Shown: positions 39,036-48,170, counted from the first letter of the stretch. The stretch: 64,000 nucleotides of DNA from Neisseria subflava (GCF_024205745.1 NZ_CP073117.1:434001-498000); one strand, 5' to 3'. The notes: generated from the sequence alone by a model not told the origin. Program-made: numbers and translations.

Positions 39036-40895
39036 ATGAGCAAAGTTTTATCTTACCGCCCTGATATTGATACATTGCGTGCCATTGCTGTTCTATCCGT
39101 TGTCGTTTTCCATATTGAAAAAAACTGGCTGCCTGGCGGCTTTCTTGGTGTTGATATCTTTTTTGTCATTTCCGGCTTTCTGATCACGATGATTATCCAT
39201 CGTGAAATGAGCAGCGGGGTTTTCTCGTTCAAAAAGTTTTACATCCGCCGTATCAAGCGGATACTGCCCGCATTTTTCACCGTATTGACGGTAACGCTGG
39301 TATGCGGCTTTCTTTTATTCACCAAAGATGATTTCTTCCTTTTATGGAGGACAGCCCTGTCCACCTTGGGATTCATCTCCAATATCTTTTTTGCAAAGGG
39401 TCAGGGCTATTTCGACCCCATACAAGAAGAAAAACCTTTGCTTCACATTTGGTCTTTATCGGTCGAAGAACAGTATTATTTCGTCTTCCCGATATTGCTG
39501 TTACTGGTTGTCCGCAAAAGCTGGCGCACTCAGTTTGCCTTTCTCATCACGCTATGCATATTCAGCATTTTGGCTTCTTTTATGCCGACTACACTGGATA
39601 AATATTACCTTCCCCATCTGCGCGCCTGTGAAATGCTGATCGGCTCGTTGACGGCAGTGTGGATGCAATACCGGCAACAACAAGGGCTGGATACCGGCAA
39701 ACAATATGCAGCGGCAGGCGCATTACTTTCCGTATGCGTACTGTTTGCCTGCCTGTTTACCTATACGGAAAAAACCGCCTATTTTCCGGGGCCAGCCGCC
39801 ATCATTCCTTGTTTAGCCGCCGCCGCATTCATTTATTTCAATCAATTTGAACACCGGCTGAAAAAATTTTTCCAATGGAAGATTACTGTCGGCATAGGCT
39901 TGATTTCCTATTCGCTGTATCTGTGGCATTGGCCTGTATTGGCTTTTATGAGATACATCGGTTCAAATAATCTGCCTTCGTATTCGACTGCGGTCGCGAT
40001 TGCCATCATGCTCGCACTCTCTCTGCTTTCTTATTATTTTGTCGAGAAGCCGTTTAAACACTGGAAAGGCTCTTTTGCCCAATCTGTGACATGGATTTAT
40101 GCCGTCCCCATGCTTGTTTTGGCCATTACGCCTTTTCTTGCCATGAAGCTCCCGTTTATGCAGCAATACGACCGTATGGGATTGGCACGTTCCTACACTT
40201 CTTGTCACAACAATACCGACAAACAGTGTGTGTGGGGCGATACCGACAAACAGCCGGAATTACTGATTCTAGGCGATTCGCATGCCGACCAATATAAAAC
40301 GTTTTTTGATACCGTCGGCAAAAAAGAAAACTGGTCGGCAGCGATGGTTTCTGCCGACAGTTGTGCCTATGTAGAAGATTATGCCGCCCCCGTATTCAAG
40401 CAAAACGCCTCCTGCCGTGCCGTTTATCAGTATGCCAAAGAGCATCTGTCCCAATACTCAAAAGTGCTTTTGGCCATGCGCTGGGGCAGCCAAATGCCTG
40501 AAAACAGCCACTCCCTTGCTTACGATGCCGATTTTTTCAAAAAATTCGACCTCATGTTGCAAAAATTTTCTTCGGAAAAACAAGCGGTTTACCTGATGAT
40601 AGACAACCCTAATCTGTCATACAACGGCTTGCGCGCCTATATTCTGTCTTACCGCATACCGGGATTTAGTCAAAATCTTGCCATTGATGAAACAGTCACT
40701 TCAAAAGGAAATGAACGCATCAAAGAATTGGCAGAAAAATATGCCAATGTGCACATTATCGATGCCACTGCCTATATTCCGGAGAACTTCAAAATCAACG
40801 GATTGCCGGTTTATTCCGATAGAGACCACATCAACCCTTACGGCGGCAGAGAACTGGCCAAGCGTTTTTCTGAAAAACACACGCTTCTTCAATAA
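39036..40895 (+). CDS. Acyltransferase-3/SGNH O-acetyltransferase (OatA/PglI-like)
   Basis: This 619-residue two-domain O-acyltransferase sits in the inner membrane. The N-terminal acyltransferase-3 domain has about ten helices, with YRPDIDTLRAIAVLSVVVFHI, GGFLGVDIFFVISGFLIT, and LHIWSLSVEEQYYFVFPI. A C-terminal periplasmic SGNH domain follows, with LLILGDSHADQYKTFFD and the catalytic DxxH in YSDRDHINPYGG. This architecture fits PglI (O-acetylation of the pilin-linked glycan) as well as peptidoglycan or LOS acetyltransferases. The substrate is not decidable here. It is preceded by an AT-rich leader. Confidence 0.88.
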   Translation: MSKVLSYRPDIDTLRAIAVLSVVVFHIEKNWLPGGFLGVDIFFVISGFLITMIIHREMSSGVFSFKKFYIRRIKRILPAFFTVLTVTLVCGFLLFTKDDFFLLWRTALSTLGFISNIFFAKGQGYFDPIQEEKPLLHIWSLSVEEQYYFVFPILLLLVVRKSWRTQFAFLITLCIFSILASFMPTTLDKYYLPHLRACEMLIGSLTAVWMQYRQQQGLDTGKQYAAAGALLSVCVLFACLFTYTEKTAYFPGPAAIIPCLAAAAFIYFNQFEHRLKKFFQWKITVGIGLISYSLYLWHWPVLAFMRYIGSNNLPSYSTAVAIAIMLALSLLSYYFVEKPFKHWKGSFAQSVTWIYAVPMLVLAITPFLAMKLPFMQQYDRMGLARSYTSCHNNTDKQCVWGDTDKQPELLILGDSHADQYKTFFDTVGKKENWSAAMVSADSCAYVEDYAAPVFKQNASCRAVYQYAKEHLSQYSKVLLAMRWGSQMPENSHSLAYDADFFKKFDLMLQKFSSEKQAVYLMIDNPNLSYNGLRAYILSYRIPGFSQNLAIDETVTSKGNERIKELAEKYANVHIIDATAYIPENFKINGLPVYSDRDHINPYGGRELAKRFSEKHTLLQ

Positions 40896-40927
40896 GCCAT
40901 AGCCATTCATCCGATGAAATTTGTTAC

Positions 40928-40959
40928 AATTAGCAGTTTGTAAAACTGCTAATTTTTTT
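40928..40959 (+). terminator. Intrinsic terminator immediately upstream of tyrS
   Basis: The stem TTAGCAGTTT/AAACTGCTAA with a 3-base loop and seven T ends only 11 bases before the tyrS start and 33 bases after the acyltransferase stop. It ends the acyltransferase transcript and could act as a tyrS leader attenuator. A TACAAT -10 lies at 40925-40930. Confidence 0.75.
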
Positions 40960-40970
40960 GGAAGATATCA

Positions 40971-42266
40971 ATGAGCGTCATCAAAGACCTACAATCGCGT
41001 GGCTTAATCGCGCAAACTACCGACATCGAAGCCTTAGACGCTTTGCTAAACGAACAAAAAATTTCCCTCTATTGCGGTTTTGACCCGACAGCCGACAGCC
41101 TGCACATCGGCCACTTGCTGCCTGTATTGGCATTGCGCCGTTTCCAACAAGCCGGCCATACGCCGATTGCTTTGGTGGGCGGTGCGACCGGCATGATTGG
41201 CGACCCAAGCTTTAAAGCCGCCGAACGCAGCTTGAATTCTGCCGAAACCGTTGCCGGCTGGGTAGAAAGCATCCGCAACCAACTGACCCCTTTCTTAAGC
41301 TTTGACGGTGATAACGCGGCCATTATGGCCAACAACGCCGACTGGTTCGGCAGCATGAACTGCCTCGACTTCCTGCGCGACATCGGCAAGCATTTTTCCG
41401 TCAACGCCATGCTGAACAAAGAATCCGTCAAACAGCGTATCGAACGCGACGATGTGGGCATTTCCTTTACCGAGTTCGCTTACTCCCTGCTGCAAGGCTA
41501 CGACTTTGCCGAGTTGAACAAACGCCACGGCGCGGTTTTGGAAATCGGCGGCTCCGACCAATGGGGCAACATCACCGCCGGTATCGACCTGACCCGCCGC
41601 CTGCACCAAAAACAAGTATTCGGCCTGACCCTGCCTCTAGTAACCAAATCAGACGGCACCAAATTCGGCAAAACCGAAGGCGGCGCGGTATGGTTGAACG
41701 CAAAGAAAACTTCTCCGTATCAGTTCTACCAATTCTGGCTGAAAGTCGCCGATGCCGATGTGTATAAATTCCTGAAATACTTTACCTTCCTGTCTATCGA
41801 AGAAATCGATGCCATCGAGGCCAAAGACAAAGCCAGCGGTACCAAGCCAGAAGCGCAACGCATTCTTGCAGAGGAAATGACCCGTCTGATTCACGGCGAA
41901 GAGGCCCTTGCCGCCGCCCAACGTATTTCTGAAAGCCTGTTTGCCGAAGACCAAAGCCATCTCACCGAAAGCGACTTCGAGCAGCTGGCCCTCGACGGCC
42001 TGCCAACTTTTGAAGTTTCCGAGAGCCTCAACGTGGTTGAGACTTTGGTGAAAACTGGTTTGGCATCTTCCAACAAAGAAGCACGCGGTTTTGTAAACAG
42101 CAAAGCGGTTTTACTCAACGGTAAACCTGCTGAAGCCAACAATCCGGACCATGCCGCTGAAAAACCTGACGATGCCTACATGCTGACCGACGAACACAAA
42201 CGTTTCGGCAAATACACCATCGTCCGCCGCGGCAAACGCAACCATGCCTTGTTGGTTTGGAAATAA
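40971..42266 (+). CDS. tyrS: Tyrosyl-tRNA synthetase
   Basis: This class I synthetase charges tRNA-Tyr. The 431-residue protein shows the HIGH motif in [21 protein letters not shown] (about residues 38-58), the tyrosine-binding SYxLLQGYDF region, and the KMSKS equivalent [18 protein letters not shown]. The C-terminal S4 RNA-binding domain is [25 protein letters not shown] precedes the ATG by 6 bases, right behind a terminator hairpin. Its original DUS terminator has been pushed about 1.2 kb away by an IS insertion. Confidence 0.97.
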   Translation: MSVIKDLQSRGLIAQTTDIEALDALLNEQKISLYCGFDPTADSLHIGHLLPVLALRRFQQAGHTPIALVGGATGMIGDPSFKAAERSLNSAETVAGWVESIRNQLTPFLSFDGDNAAIMANNADWFGSMNCLDFLRDIGKHFSVNAMLNKESVKQRIERDDVGISFTEFAYSLLQGYDFAELNKRHGAVLEIGGSDQWGNITAGIDLTRRLHQKQVFGLTLPLVTKSDGTKFGKTEGGAVWLNAKKTSPYQFYQFWLKVADADVYKFLKYFTFLSIEEIDAIEAKDKASGTKPEAQRILAEEMTRLIHGEEALAAAQRISESLFAEDQSHLTESDFEQLALDGLPTFEVSESLNVVETLVKTGLASSNKEARGFVNSKAVLLNGKPAEANNPDHAAEKPDDAYMLTDEHKRFGKYTIVRRGKRNHALLVWK

Positions 42267-42300
42267 TCTTTAAACATTAAACGCATCGTTTAAAACAATC

Positions 42301-42305
42301 ATGCC
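42301..42305. repeat. Left copy of putative target duplication ATGCC
   Basis: ATGCC abuts the left IS end and repeats at 43524-43528 on the right, where it is the start of an ATGCCGTCTGAA uptake sequence. Confidence 0.6.
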
Positions 42306-42333
42306 GAGACCTTTGCAAAAAAGTCCTTCTCCC

Positions 42334-42375
42334 AACAGCCGAAATCCAAACAAAGATTTTCGGCTGTTTTTGTTT
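42334..42375 (+). terminator. Hairpin with T-run inside the left end of the IS
   Basis: AACAGCCGAAA pairs with TTTCGGCTGTT, followed by TTTGTTT. It may now end tyrS transcripts and keep them from reading antisense into the transposase. Confidence 0.65.
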
Positions 42376-42452
42376 CAAATATCCACTAATTCTACCCAAA
42401 TGCCCCCTTAATCCCCCTTGGATACCTGATTAATCAGGCATCCAGCCGCCTT

Positions 42453-43460
42453 TTAGGCGGCAACAGGCGCACTTAGCCTGTTGGCGGCTTTCAAAAGGTT
42501 CAAACACATCGCCTTCAGATGGCTTTGCGCACTCACTTTGAGCAGCCCGAAATAGGCTGCCCGGGCATAGCGGAATTTACGGTGCAGCGTACCGAAGCTT
42601 TGTTCGACCACATAACGGGTCTTCGACAAATATCGGTTGCGTTTGGTTTGCGCTTCCGACAGCGGATGTTTGCGGTGGGCTTTGCGCATAATGCCGTCCA
42701 GTAACCGATGCTCTTCCAGATGTTGCCGGTTTTCCTTGCTGTCGTAGCCTTTATCGGCATAGACGGTCGTACCTTCGGCTATCCCTTCTAGCAAAGGCGA
42801 CAGGTGTTTGCACTCATGGGCATTGGCGGGGGTAATGTGCAGTTTCTCGATATAGCCTTCCCCATCGGTACGGGTATGTTGTTTGTAACCGAGTCTGTAG
42901 AGGCCGTTTTTCTTTATCCAACGGGCATCGCTGTCTTTACTCGGTGTAGTTTGGCCGCTAACTTGCCCTTCGTCATCAACTTCTATGGCCTGACGCTGTT
43001 TGCTGCCGGCGGTCTGAATAATGGTGGCGTCAACGACGGTGGCGGATGCTTTCTCTACTTTTAGGCCTTTTTCAGTCAGTTGGCGGTTAATCAGTTCCAG
43101 CAGTTCAGACAGGGTGTCGTCTTGCGCCAGCCAGTTGCGGTAGCGGCATAAGGTGCTGTAATCGGGAATGCTCAGTTCGTCAAAACGGCAAAACAGGTTG
43201 AAGTCGATACGGGTGATGAGGCTGTGTTCGAGCTCGGGATCGGAGAGGCTGTGCCATTGGCCGAGCAGGACGGCTTTGAACATGGACAACAGGGGATAGG
43301 CGGGACGACCGCGGTGGTCTCGAAGGTAACGGGTTCTTTGACGATTCAGGTACTGTTCGATCGGTTGCCAATCAATCACCTGATCCAACTTCAATAGTGG
43401 GAAGCGGTCGATGTGTTTGGCAATCATGGCTTGTGCGGTTTGCTGGAAGAAGGTGGTCAT
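42453..43460 (-). CDS. IS1106-type transposase (IS5 family, DDE)
   Basis: This 335-residue transposase looks full length. It starts MTTFFQQTAQAMIAKHIDRFPLLKL and has the IS5-family N-terminal DUF772-type region (DHRGRPAYPLLSMFKAVLLGQW...). The catalytic acids lie in VVDATIIQTAG (first D), YADKGYDSKENRQHL (second D) and a later E in YVVEQSFGTLHRKFRYARAAYFG. The frame is uninterrupted, so the element may be active. The sequence closely matches what I recall of meningococcal IS1106 transposases. The start lies 64 bp inside the element end. Confidence 0.93.
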   Translation of the reverse strand: MTTFFQQTAQAMIAKHIDRFPLLKLDQVIDWQPIEQYLNRQRTRYLRDHRGRPAYPLLSMFKAVLLGQWHSLSDPELEHSLITRIDFNLFCRFDELSIPDYSTLCRYRNWLAQDDTLSELLELINRQLTEKGLKVEKASATVVDATIIQTAGSKQRQAIEVDDEGQVSGQTTPSKDSDARWIKKNGLYRLGYKQHTRTDGEGYIEKLHITPANAHECKHLSPLLEGIAEGTTVYADKGYDSKENRQHLEEHRLLDGIMRKAHRKHPLSEAQTKRNRYLSKTRYVVEQSFGTLHRKFRYARAAYFGLLKVSAQSHLKAMCLNLLKAANRLSAPVAA

Positions 43461-43523
43461 GAGAAATCCCCTAAATGTCTTGGTGGGAATTTAGGGGATT
43501 TTGGGGAATTTTGCAAAGGTCTC

Positions 43524-43563
43524 ATGCCGTCTGAAATCAGCCACGCTTTTTTTCAGACGGCAT
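43524..43563. terminator. ATGCCGTCTGAA-type DUS pair, displaced tyrS terminator
   Basis: ATGCCGTCTGAA (43524-43535) and TTCAGACGGCAT (43552-43563) form a hairpin touching the IS right end. It probably terminated tyrS before the insertion. Confidence 0.75.
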
Positions 43564-43597
43564 TTTCTATTGATGATATTCAGTTTTCCCAAAAAGA

Positions 43598-43622
43598 AAG
43601 GACAGGTATTACGCCTGCCCTT
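43598..43622 (-). terminator. hslO terminator (non-DUS)
   Basis: On the complement AAGGGCAGG, a 7-base loop and CCTGTCCTT precede TCTTTTT about 40 bp beyond the hslO stop. Confidence 0.65.
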
Positions 43623-43661
43623 CTATTAAGCCAATTTCCTTAAGAAACTTTTATCCCGTGC

Positions 43662-44558
43662 TTACTGCAAACGCTCATTTTCTTGACGGACGGCATTCAC
43701 CACATCCGCGCCAAACAAAGCGTTGACATCGGTTTCATCAAACACATACTTAGTATGGCAGAAATCGCAATCGATTTGAATGCTGCCTTGTTCTGCCACC
43801 ACGCCGCCAACTTCCTGACCACCAAGCATCAACAGCATATCGCTGACTTTGCCGCGTGAGCAGGTGCAGGCAAATTCAATGGTCTCCGGTTCAAAAACGC
43901 GGGGCGGGGTTTCATGGTAAAGGCGGTAAAGGGCGTGATGCGCGTCCAAACCGGTCAACTCTTGCGGAGTAAGCGTTTGCGCAAGTGTAGTCACATGCTC
44001 CCACGCAGCATCATCCAATTCTTCCTCCGGCAGACGTTGCAGCAATAATGCGCCTGCGGCTTGGTCGTCGGCAGCAAGCGTAATATAGGTATCAAGCTGC
44101 TCAGAACGTTTCATATAGTTGACCAGCATTTGCGCAATGCTGTTGCCTTCCAGCGGGACAACACCTTGCCATGGGTCGGCATCTTTAGGCTGATGGGTCA
44201 AAACGAACACGCTGTTTTCGCCCAACAGCGCAGTCAGGCTTTCATCATCACGGATTTCAGCGGTTTCATCCCAACGCGCGGTAGCACGGACAGTATTTTC
44301 AGAAGTCGCTTCCACCACCAACATTTTCAGACGGCCTTGGCCTTGAACCTGAACAATCAGCGCGCCTTCGTTTTTAAGGTTGGCAGACAATAAAGAACCG
44401 GCGGCCAACAATTCACCCAATGCGCGACGAATGGCGACAGGATAATGTTTTTGGTTGACGATATGGTGCCAAACCTTTTCAAGGCGGATGTGCATGCCGC
44501 GGATAGGCATATCGTCGAAGATAAAGCGTGTACGGATATCGCTGTGATTTTGTGTCAT
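43662..44558 (-). CDS. hslO: Redox-activated chaperone Hsp33
   Basis: Hsp33 is a holdase chaperone turned on by oxidative unfolding. The 298-residue protein has the N-terminal substrate domain (FIFDDMPIRGMHIRLEKVWHHI) and the C-terminal zinc redox switch with CxC in FACTCSRGKV (about residues 231-233) and CxxC in DCDFCHTKYVF (about 264-267). All four cysteines are present, so the switch should work. An internal uptake sequence encodes part of QGRLKMLVV. It is monocistronic. Confidence 0.95.
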   Translation of the reverse strand: MTQNHSDIRTRFIFDDMPIRGMHIRLEKVWHHIVNQKHYPVAIRRALGELLAAGSLLSANLKNEGALIVQVQGQGRLKMLVVEATSENTVRATARWDETAEIRDDESLTALLGENSVFVLTHQPKDADPWQGVVPLEGNSIAQMLVNYMKRSEQLDTYITLAADDQAAGALLLQRLPEEELDDAAWEHVTTLAQTLTPQELTGLDAHHALYRLYHETPPRVFEPETIEFACTCSRGKVSDMLLMLGGQEVGGVVAEQGSIQIDCDFCHTKYVFDETDVNALFGADVVNAVRQENERLQ

Positions 44559-44818
44559 GTCAGTCTCTGAAAATAAATCAATGAATGCCGCTTATATGGT
44601 TGCAGCGTCGGATAAATCAAGCGAAACCGTGTTTGATGTTTTTCTAGTTTGTTTGGAAACAAGGGTTTAACGCAAAATAACAGCAGTTTTTTTGCCAAAA
44701 AGACGGTTTTTGAATACAATCAAGCAGATAACAAGAGAATGATACGGGATAACATCTCAGAAACCGGCAATGTGCCTGCAATCGGCAGGGAATGCCTTCT
44801 GAAACGGAAGTTTTTATA

Positions 44819-45448
44819 ATGAATTTTTTACTCCGGCTCGCAGCAGTTTGGACTTCGGTCGCCATGCTCGCGAGCGTCAATTTTTCTTACGCCGATGATT
44901 TGGAAAACCTGATTACCACCCGTCAGCGTGTTTTAAACCAATTCAACGACAACGCCAACGTTTACGGCAATACGCGTCAGGAAACCCCTGTCCACCCCGT
45001 CAATACATACTCCGCCCCAAGCAACAATACGCGCGCCCCTTCAGGCAATGCAGACGAATTGATCGGCAGCGCCATGGGCTTGCTCGGCGTGGCCTACCGC
45101 TACGGCGGCACATCGGCTTCTACCGGCTTTGACTGCAGCGGCTTCATGCAACACATCTTTAAACGCGCCATAGGTGTGAACCTGCCGCGCACCTCTGCCG
45201 AACAGGCGCAAATGGGCGTTGCCGTGAGCCGTTCGGAATTACAGCCGGGCGACATGGTCTTTTTCCGCACCATGGGGCGCGGCCGCATTTCCCACGTCGG
45301 TCTTTACATCGGCAACAACAATTTCATTCATGCGCCGAGAACGGGCAAACGTATCGAAATTACCAGCCTCGGCCACAAATATTGGAACGCGAAATACGCC
45401 TTCGGCCGCCGCGTGAAGAAAAACGATCCATCCCGCTTCTTGAATTGA
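44819..45448 (+). CDS. Exported NlpC/P60 peptidoglycan endopeptidase
   Basis: This 209-residue C40-family gamma-D-glutamyl-diamino acid endopeptidase has a Sec signal peptide MNFLLRLAAVWTSVAMLASVNFSYA. A short coiled or Q/N-rich linker leads to the catalytic domain. Catalytic Cys is in GFDCSGFMQHIFKRAIGVNLPRTSAEQ, His in GRISHVGLYIGNN, and a third polar residue near FIHAPRTGKRI. GGAAG precedes the ATG. An ATG nine codons earlier sits in a mutated uptake sequence (ATGCCTTCTGAA) and was rejected. The gene leads a two-gene unit with a 73-residue cytoplasmic protein. Confidence 0.9.
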   Translation: MNFLLRLAAVWTSVAMLASVNFSYADDLENLITTRQRVLNQFNDNANVYGNTRQETPVHPVNTYSAPSNNTRAPSGNADELIGSAMGLLGVAYRYGGTSASTGFDCSGFMQHIFKRAIGVNLPRTSAEQAQMGVAVSRSELQPGDMVFFRTMGRGRISHVGLYIGNNNFIHAPRTGKRIEITSLGHKYWNAKYAFGRRVKKNDPSRFLN

Positions 45449-45456
45449 GGTGCATA

Positions 45457-45678
45457 ATGGCGATGCCGCAAATGCCCAAATGGTATGACGACGACGGTCA
45501 GATTGTTTCCTGCACCGAAAAAGTCAAAGTCATGACCGAAAACTTGAACGAACTGTACCAAATAGCGCAGGACGCATTTGAAGACGCGCTACTGATGGGT
45601 TGTTCCGAAAAACAGTTGCGCGAATACTTCCGCGACTTAATGGCCGGACTGGAAAACCCTTATCAAAAAAACGGTTAA
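45457..45678 (+). CDS. Small hypothetical protein downstream of the NlpC/P60 gene
   Basis: This 73-residue soluble protein begins MAMPQMPKWYDDDGQIVSCTEKVKVMTENLNELYQIAQDAFEDALLMG and ends with an amphipathic helix (EKQLREYFRDLMAGLENPYQ). The ATG is 8 bp after the NlpC/P60 stop with TTGAGG upstream, so the two are surely co-transcribed. No named family is recognised. The all-helical pattern suggests a small partner or accessory protein. An in-frame start 25 codons earlier overlaps the hydrolase gene and lacks a ribosome-binding site. Confidence 0.75.
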   Translation: MAMPQMPKWYDDDGQIVSCTEKVKVMTENLNELYQIAQDAFEDALLMGCSEKQLREYFRDLMAGLENPYQKNG

Positions 45679-45680
45679 TT

Positions 45681-45712
45681 ATCCGATCCATACAAAATCC
45701 GATCCATACAAA
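45681..45712. repeat. Perfect 16-bp tandem duplication
   Basis: ATCCGATCCATACAAA occurs twice head to tail between the small-protein stop and the DUS terminator. It is probably a slippage product. Confidence 0.85.
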
Positions 45713-45746
45713 AAAAGGCCGTCTGAAAATTTTTCAGACGGCCTTT
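45711..45746. terminator. DUS-pair terminator
   Basis: AAAAAAGGCCGTCTGAAAA and its inverse with a short loop and T-rich tail lie between the convergent NlpC unit and the ankyrin gene. Confidence 0.9.
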
Positions 45747-45754
45747 TCTTATTC

Positions 45755-46609
45755 TTACCCCCTTATGGCTGCATAAAATGGCTGTAACCATACATTGATA
45801 TAATCATCAGGATTACCATTCCACTCTGCATCAAAACCTTGTTGCCGCAATAAAGAAACAATACGGTCTGCTAATTCAATGATTCCGCTTTCGTCATCTC
45901 CAATCATGCCATAGTTCAGATATAGGCAACCATATTCTCTTGCACGATTTTTATTAGGCTCTGTATAAAAACAGTAACCCACAAAGCGATTGCGGTCAGG
46001 CTGATGATCTAGCCTATCAAAACATTCAGCAATACATTCACCGACAGTATAACTTGCATTCGGTATCGCAATAATATCTGCGCACTCCAGTTGCGCAAAA
46101 GCTTTTTTAATTGCCGCCGTGGTTTTTCTCCATATCGCAGTATCGGCGCGCTGCTCGGGAAATTTGGGTGGTGACGGAGGCTCAGGAAGTGGATATCCTG
46201 TCAATTTACTAAGTAGTTGTTGGACAGCTTTTTGCTCACTGAGGTTATCGATACAGTCTATAACATGCTTGTGATTTCCGTCTGACTCCAACGTAGCCAA
46301 ATCTGCCCCATTGTCGATAAGAAATTGTACAATTTCAGTATCAGGACAAAACTCTGCAGCTATCCACAGCGGCGAGCGAGGGTGTTCCCCTTTACTGATT
46401 TGATTGATTGGACAGCCTGCTCCTACTAAAAATCTTACCAATTCAAAATTGATATTACCGCAACTGTCGGCAACGAGAGCTTCATGTAGGGCGTTAAAAC
46501 CATAGCTGTTTATGGTAAAAACAGATTTTGGATCGGCTTGAACAATATCCTGCACAGCAGCCAAATCGCTAGCACGTGCGGCACTGCAAATGTTAGAGTA
46601 TTTCGGCAT
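45755..46609 (-). CDS. Ankyrin-repeat protein with C-terminal DUF6891-like domain
   Basis: This 284-residue cytoplasmic protein starts MPKYSNICSAARASDLAAVQDIVQ. The N-terminal ~130 residues form ankyrin repeats (YGFNALHEALVADSCGN, SPLWIAAEFCPDTEIVQFLIDNGADL). A proline-rich linker (PLPEPPSPPKFPEQ) leads to a C-terminal domain with FVGYCFYTEPNKNRAREYG, LYLNYGMIGDD and LLRQQGFDAEWNGNPDDYINV. The last part recalls DUF6891, a family of unknown function. Such proteins are often accessory and strain-variable. No partner gene adjoins, and codon use looks less typical than that of its neighbours. Its function is unknown. Confidence 0.75.
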   Translation of the reverse strand: MPKYSNICSAARASDLAAVQDIVQADPKSVFTINSYGFNALHEALVADSCGNINFELVRFLVGAGCPINQISKGEHPRSPLWIAAEFCPDTEIVQFLIDNGADLATLESDGNHKHVIDCIDNLSEQKAVQQLLSKLTGYPLPEPPSPPKFPEQRADTAIWRKTTAAIKKAFAQLECADIIAIPNASYTVGECIAECFDRLDHQPDRNRFVGYCFYTEPNKNRAREYGCLYLNYGMIGDDESGIIELADRIVSLLRQQGFDAEWNGNPDDYINVWLQPFYAAIRG

Positions 46610-46769
46610 AGGATTCTCCTTTTAATAATATGCAGTATATTTCCCATTTATCATCAACCAAATTTTACGAAGAACATATTTTTAACCATATTTGTTCTTG
46701 TATTACAGTAATAAATACCCAATGATTTCAGACGGCCTTTTCTTATCGGGTAGGTCCCCTACCCTATTG

Positions 46770-48170
46770 CTAACATTCCACCACGCGCACGGATACCGGC
46801 ACGGCTTTTTTCTGCAAGGTGATGGCCAGGCCTGCGAGTGAGGTTTCTTTGTAAGTTGCTTTCATATCGCGGCCGGTTTGCAGCATGGTTTGAATTACTT
46901 CATCAAGTGAGACTTTTTTATCTGTGCCGTCTTCCAAAAGCGCAAGGGTGGCGAGCTTGAGGGCTTTTTCGGCGGCGATGCCGTTGCGCTCGATACAGGG
47001 GATTTGCACCAAACCGCCGACAGGGTCACAAGTCAGGCCCAAGTGGTGTTCCATGGCCATTTCGGCGGCGTTTTCCACTTGTTTCGGTGTACCTCCGATA
47101 ACTTCGGCGTATGCGCCTGCCGCCATGGAACATGCCACGCCGACTTCGCCTTGGCAGCCGACGTCCGCACCGGAAATCGACGCATTGGTTTTATATAAAA
47201 TACCGATGGCGCCGGCAGTCAGCAGGAAGTCTTCGACACGCGATTGCTTGGCGTGCGGATTAAATTTGCGGAAATAGTGCAAGACGGCAGGGATAATGCC
47301 TGCCGCACCGTTGGTCGGTGCGGTTACGACGCGGCCGCCGGCAGCGTTTTCTTCATTAACTGCCATGGCGTACACCATCGGCCAAAGCTGGGTATTGACG
47401 ATTTCGCTCTCGCGCAGGACTTTGAGCTTGGCCGCCAACTGCGGCGCGCGTCGGCGAACGTTCAAGCCGCCGGGCAACTGCCCTTCCGCACCCAAGCCGC
47501 GCTTGATGCAGTTTTCCATCACATCGGCCACAGCGGCCACACGACGGCGCACTTCCACCTCATCACAACCTGCCAACGCCGCTTCATTGGCCAACACAAC
47601 TTCGGAAATATTCAACTGGTTCTGACGGCATTGTGCCAGCAGCTCGTCGCAGTTTTTGTAAGGATATGGCACATCCGAATTTTCATGCGCCTCTTGTGCA
47701 AATCCTTCGTCTGTTACGATAAAACCGCCGCCGACCGAATAATAAATCTGCTCTTTCAGCTTCAGTCCGTCTGAATTGTAGGCGATAAAGTTCAAACCGT
47801 TCGGATGTTTGGGCAACACTTTGTCGCCGCGGATATCCAAATCTTTTTCAGGATTAAAGGCCATTTCACGACCGTTGAGTTTTAAAACGTGCTGCGTGCG
47901 GATGCGTTCCAAGCGTTGGGGGATGTCCGCCAGCGGAATATCGTGCGGCAGGCTGCCTTCCAAACCGAGCAATAATGCGTCGAATGTGCCGTGTCCGATG
48001 CCGGTCAAAGCAAGCGAGCCATACACTTCAATGACAATGCGCGCCACTTGTGTATCCAAGTTTTCGGCATTCAGCAAATCGGCAAAAGCGGCAGCGGCCT
48101 TCATCGGGCCGACGGTGTGTGAGCTGGACGGGCCGATGCCGATTTTGAAAATATCGAAAATACTGATCAT
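46770..48170 (-). CDS. sdaA: L-serine ammonia-lyase (iron-sulphur dependent)
   Basis: This single-chain L-serine dehydratase makes pyruvate and ammonia using a [4Fe-4S] cluster. The 466-residue protein starts [26 protein letters not shown]. It has [15 protein letters not shown], the cluster cysteine region [38 protein letters not shown], and a terminal cysteine (SVRVVEC). In this type-2 family the terminal Cys can reach back into the active site as an autoinhibitory tail. Together with the glycine cleavage genes it feeds serine/glycine carbon into pyruvate. A solo uptake sequence lies downstream. Confidence 0.95.
   Translation of the reverse strand: MISIFDIFKIGIGPSSSHTVGPMKAAAAFADLLNAENLDTQVARIVIEVYGSLALTGIGHGTFDALLLGLEGSLPHDIPLADIPQRLERIRTQHVLKLNGREMAFNPEKDLDIRGDKVLPKHPNGLNFIAYNSDGLKLKEQIYYSVGGGFIVTDEGFAQEAHENSDVPYPYKNCDELLAQCRQNQLNISEVVLANEAALAGCDEVEVRRRVAAVADVMENCIKRGLGAEGQLPGGLNVRRRAPQLAAKLKVLRESEIVNTQLWPMVYAMAVNEENAAGGRVVTAPTNGAAGIIPAVLHYFRKFNPHAKQSRVEDFLLTAGAIGILYKTNASISGADVGCQGEVGVACSMAAGAYAEVIGGTPKQVENAAEMAMEHHLGLTCDPVGGLVQIPCIERNGIAAEKALKLATLALLEDGTDKKVSLDEVIQTMLQTGRDMKATYKETSLAGLAITLQKKAVPVSVRVVEC

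Larger units (their letters stand above)
42306..43523 (-). mobile_element. IS1106-like insertion sequence (IS5 family)
   Basis: A 1218-bp element bounded by inverted ends GAGACCTTTGCAAAA (42306-42320) and TTTTGCAAAGGTCTC (43509-43523), which are perfect over 15 bp and imperfect further in. It encodes one intact transposase on the minus strand. ATGCC flanks both sides (42301-42305 and 43524-43528), consistent with a target duplication made inside an ATGCCGTCTGAA uptake sequence. Confidence 0.9.

Noticed and set aside
42453-43460. Functional link between the transposase and tyrS
   Set aside because: Clear inverted ends and flanking ATGCC copies show a separate insertion.
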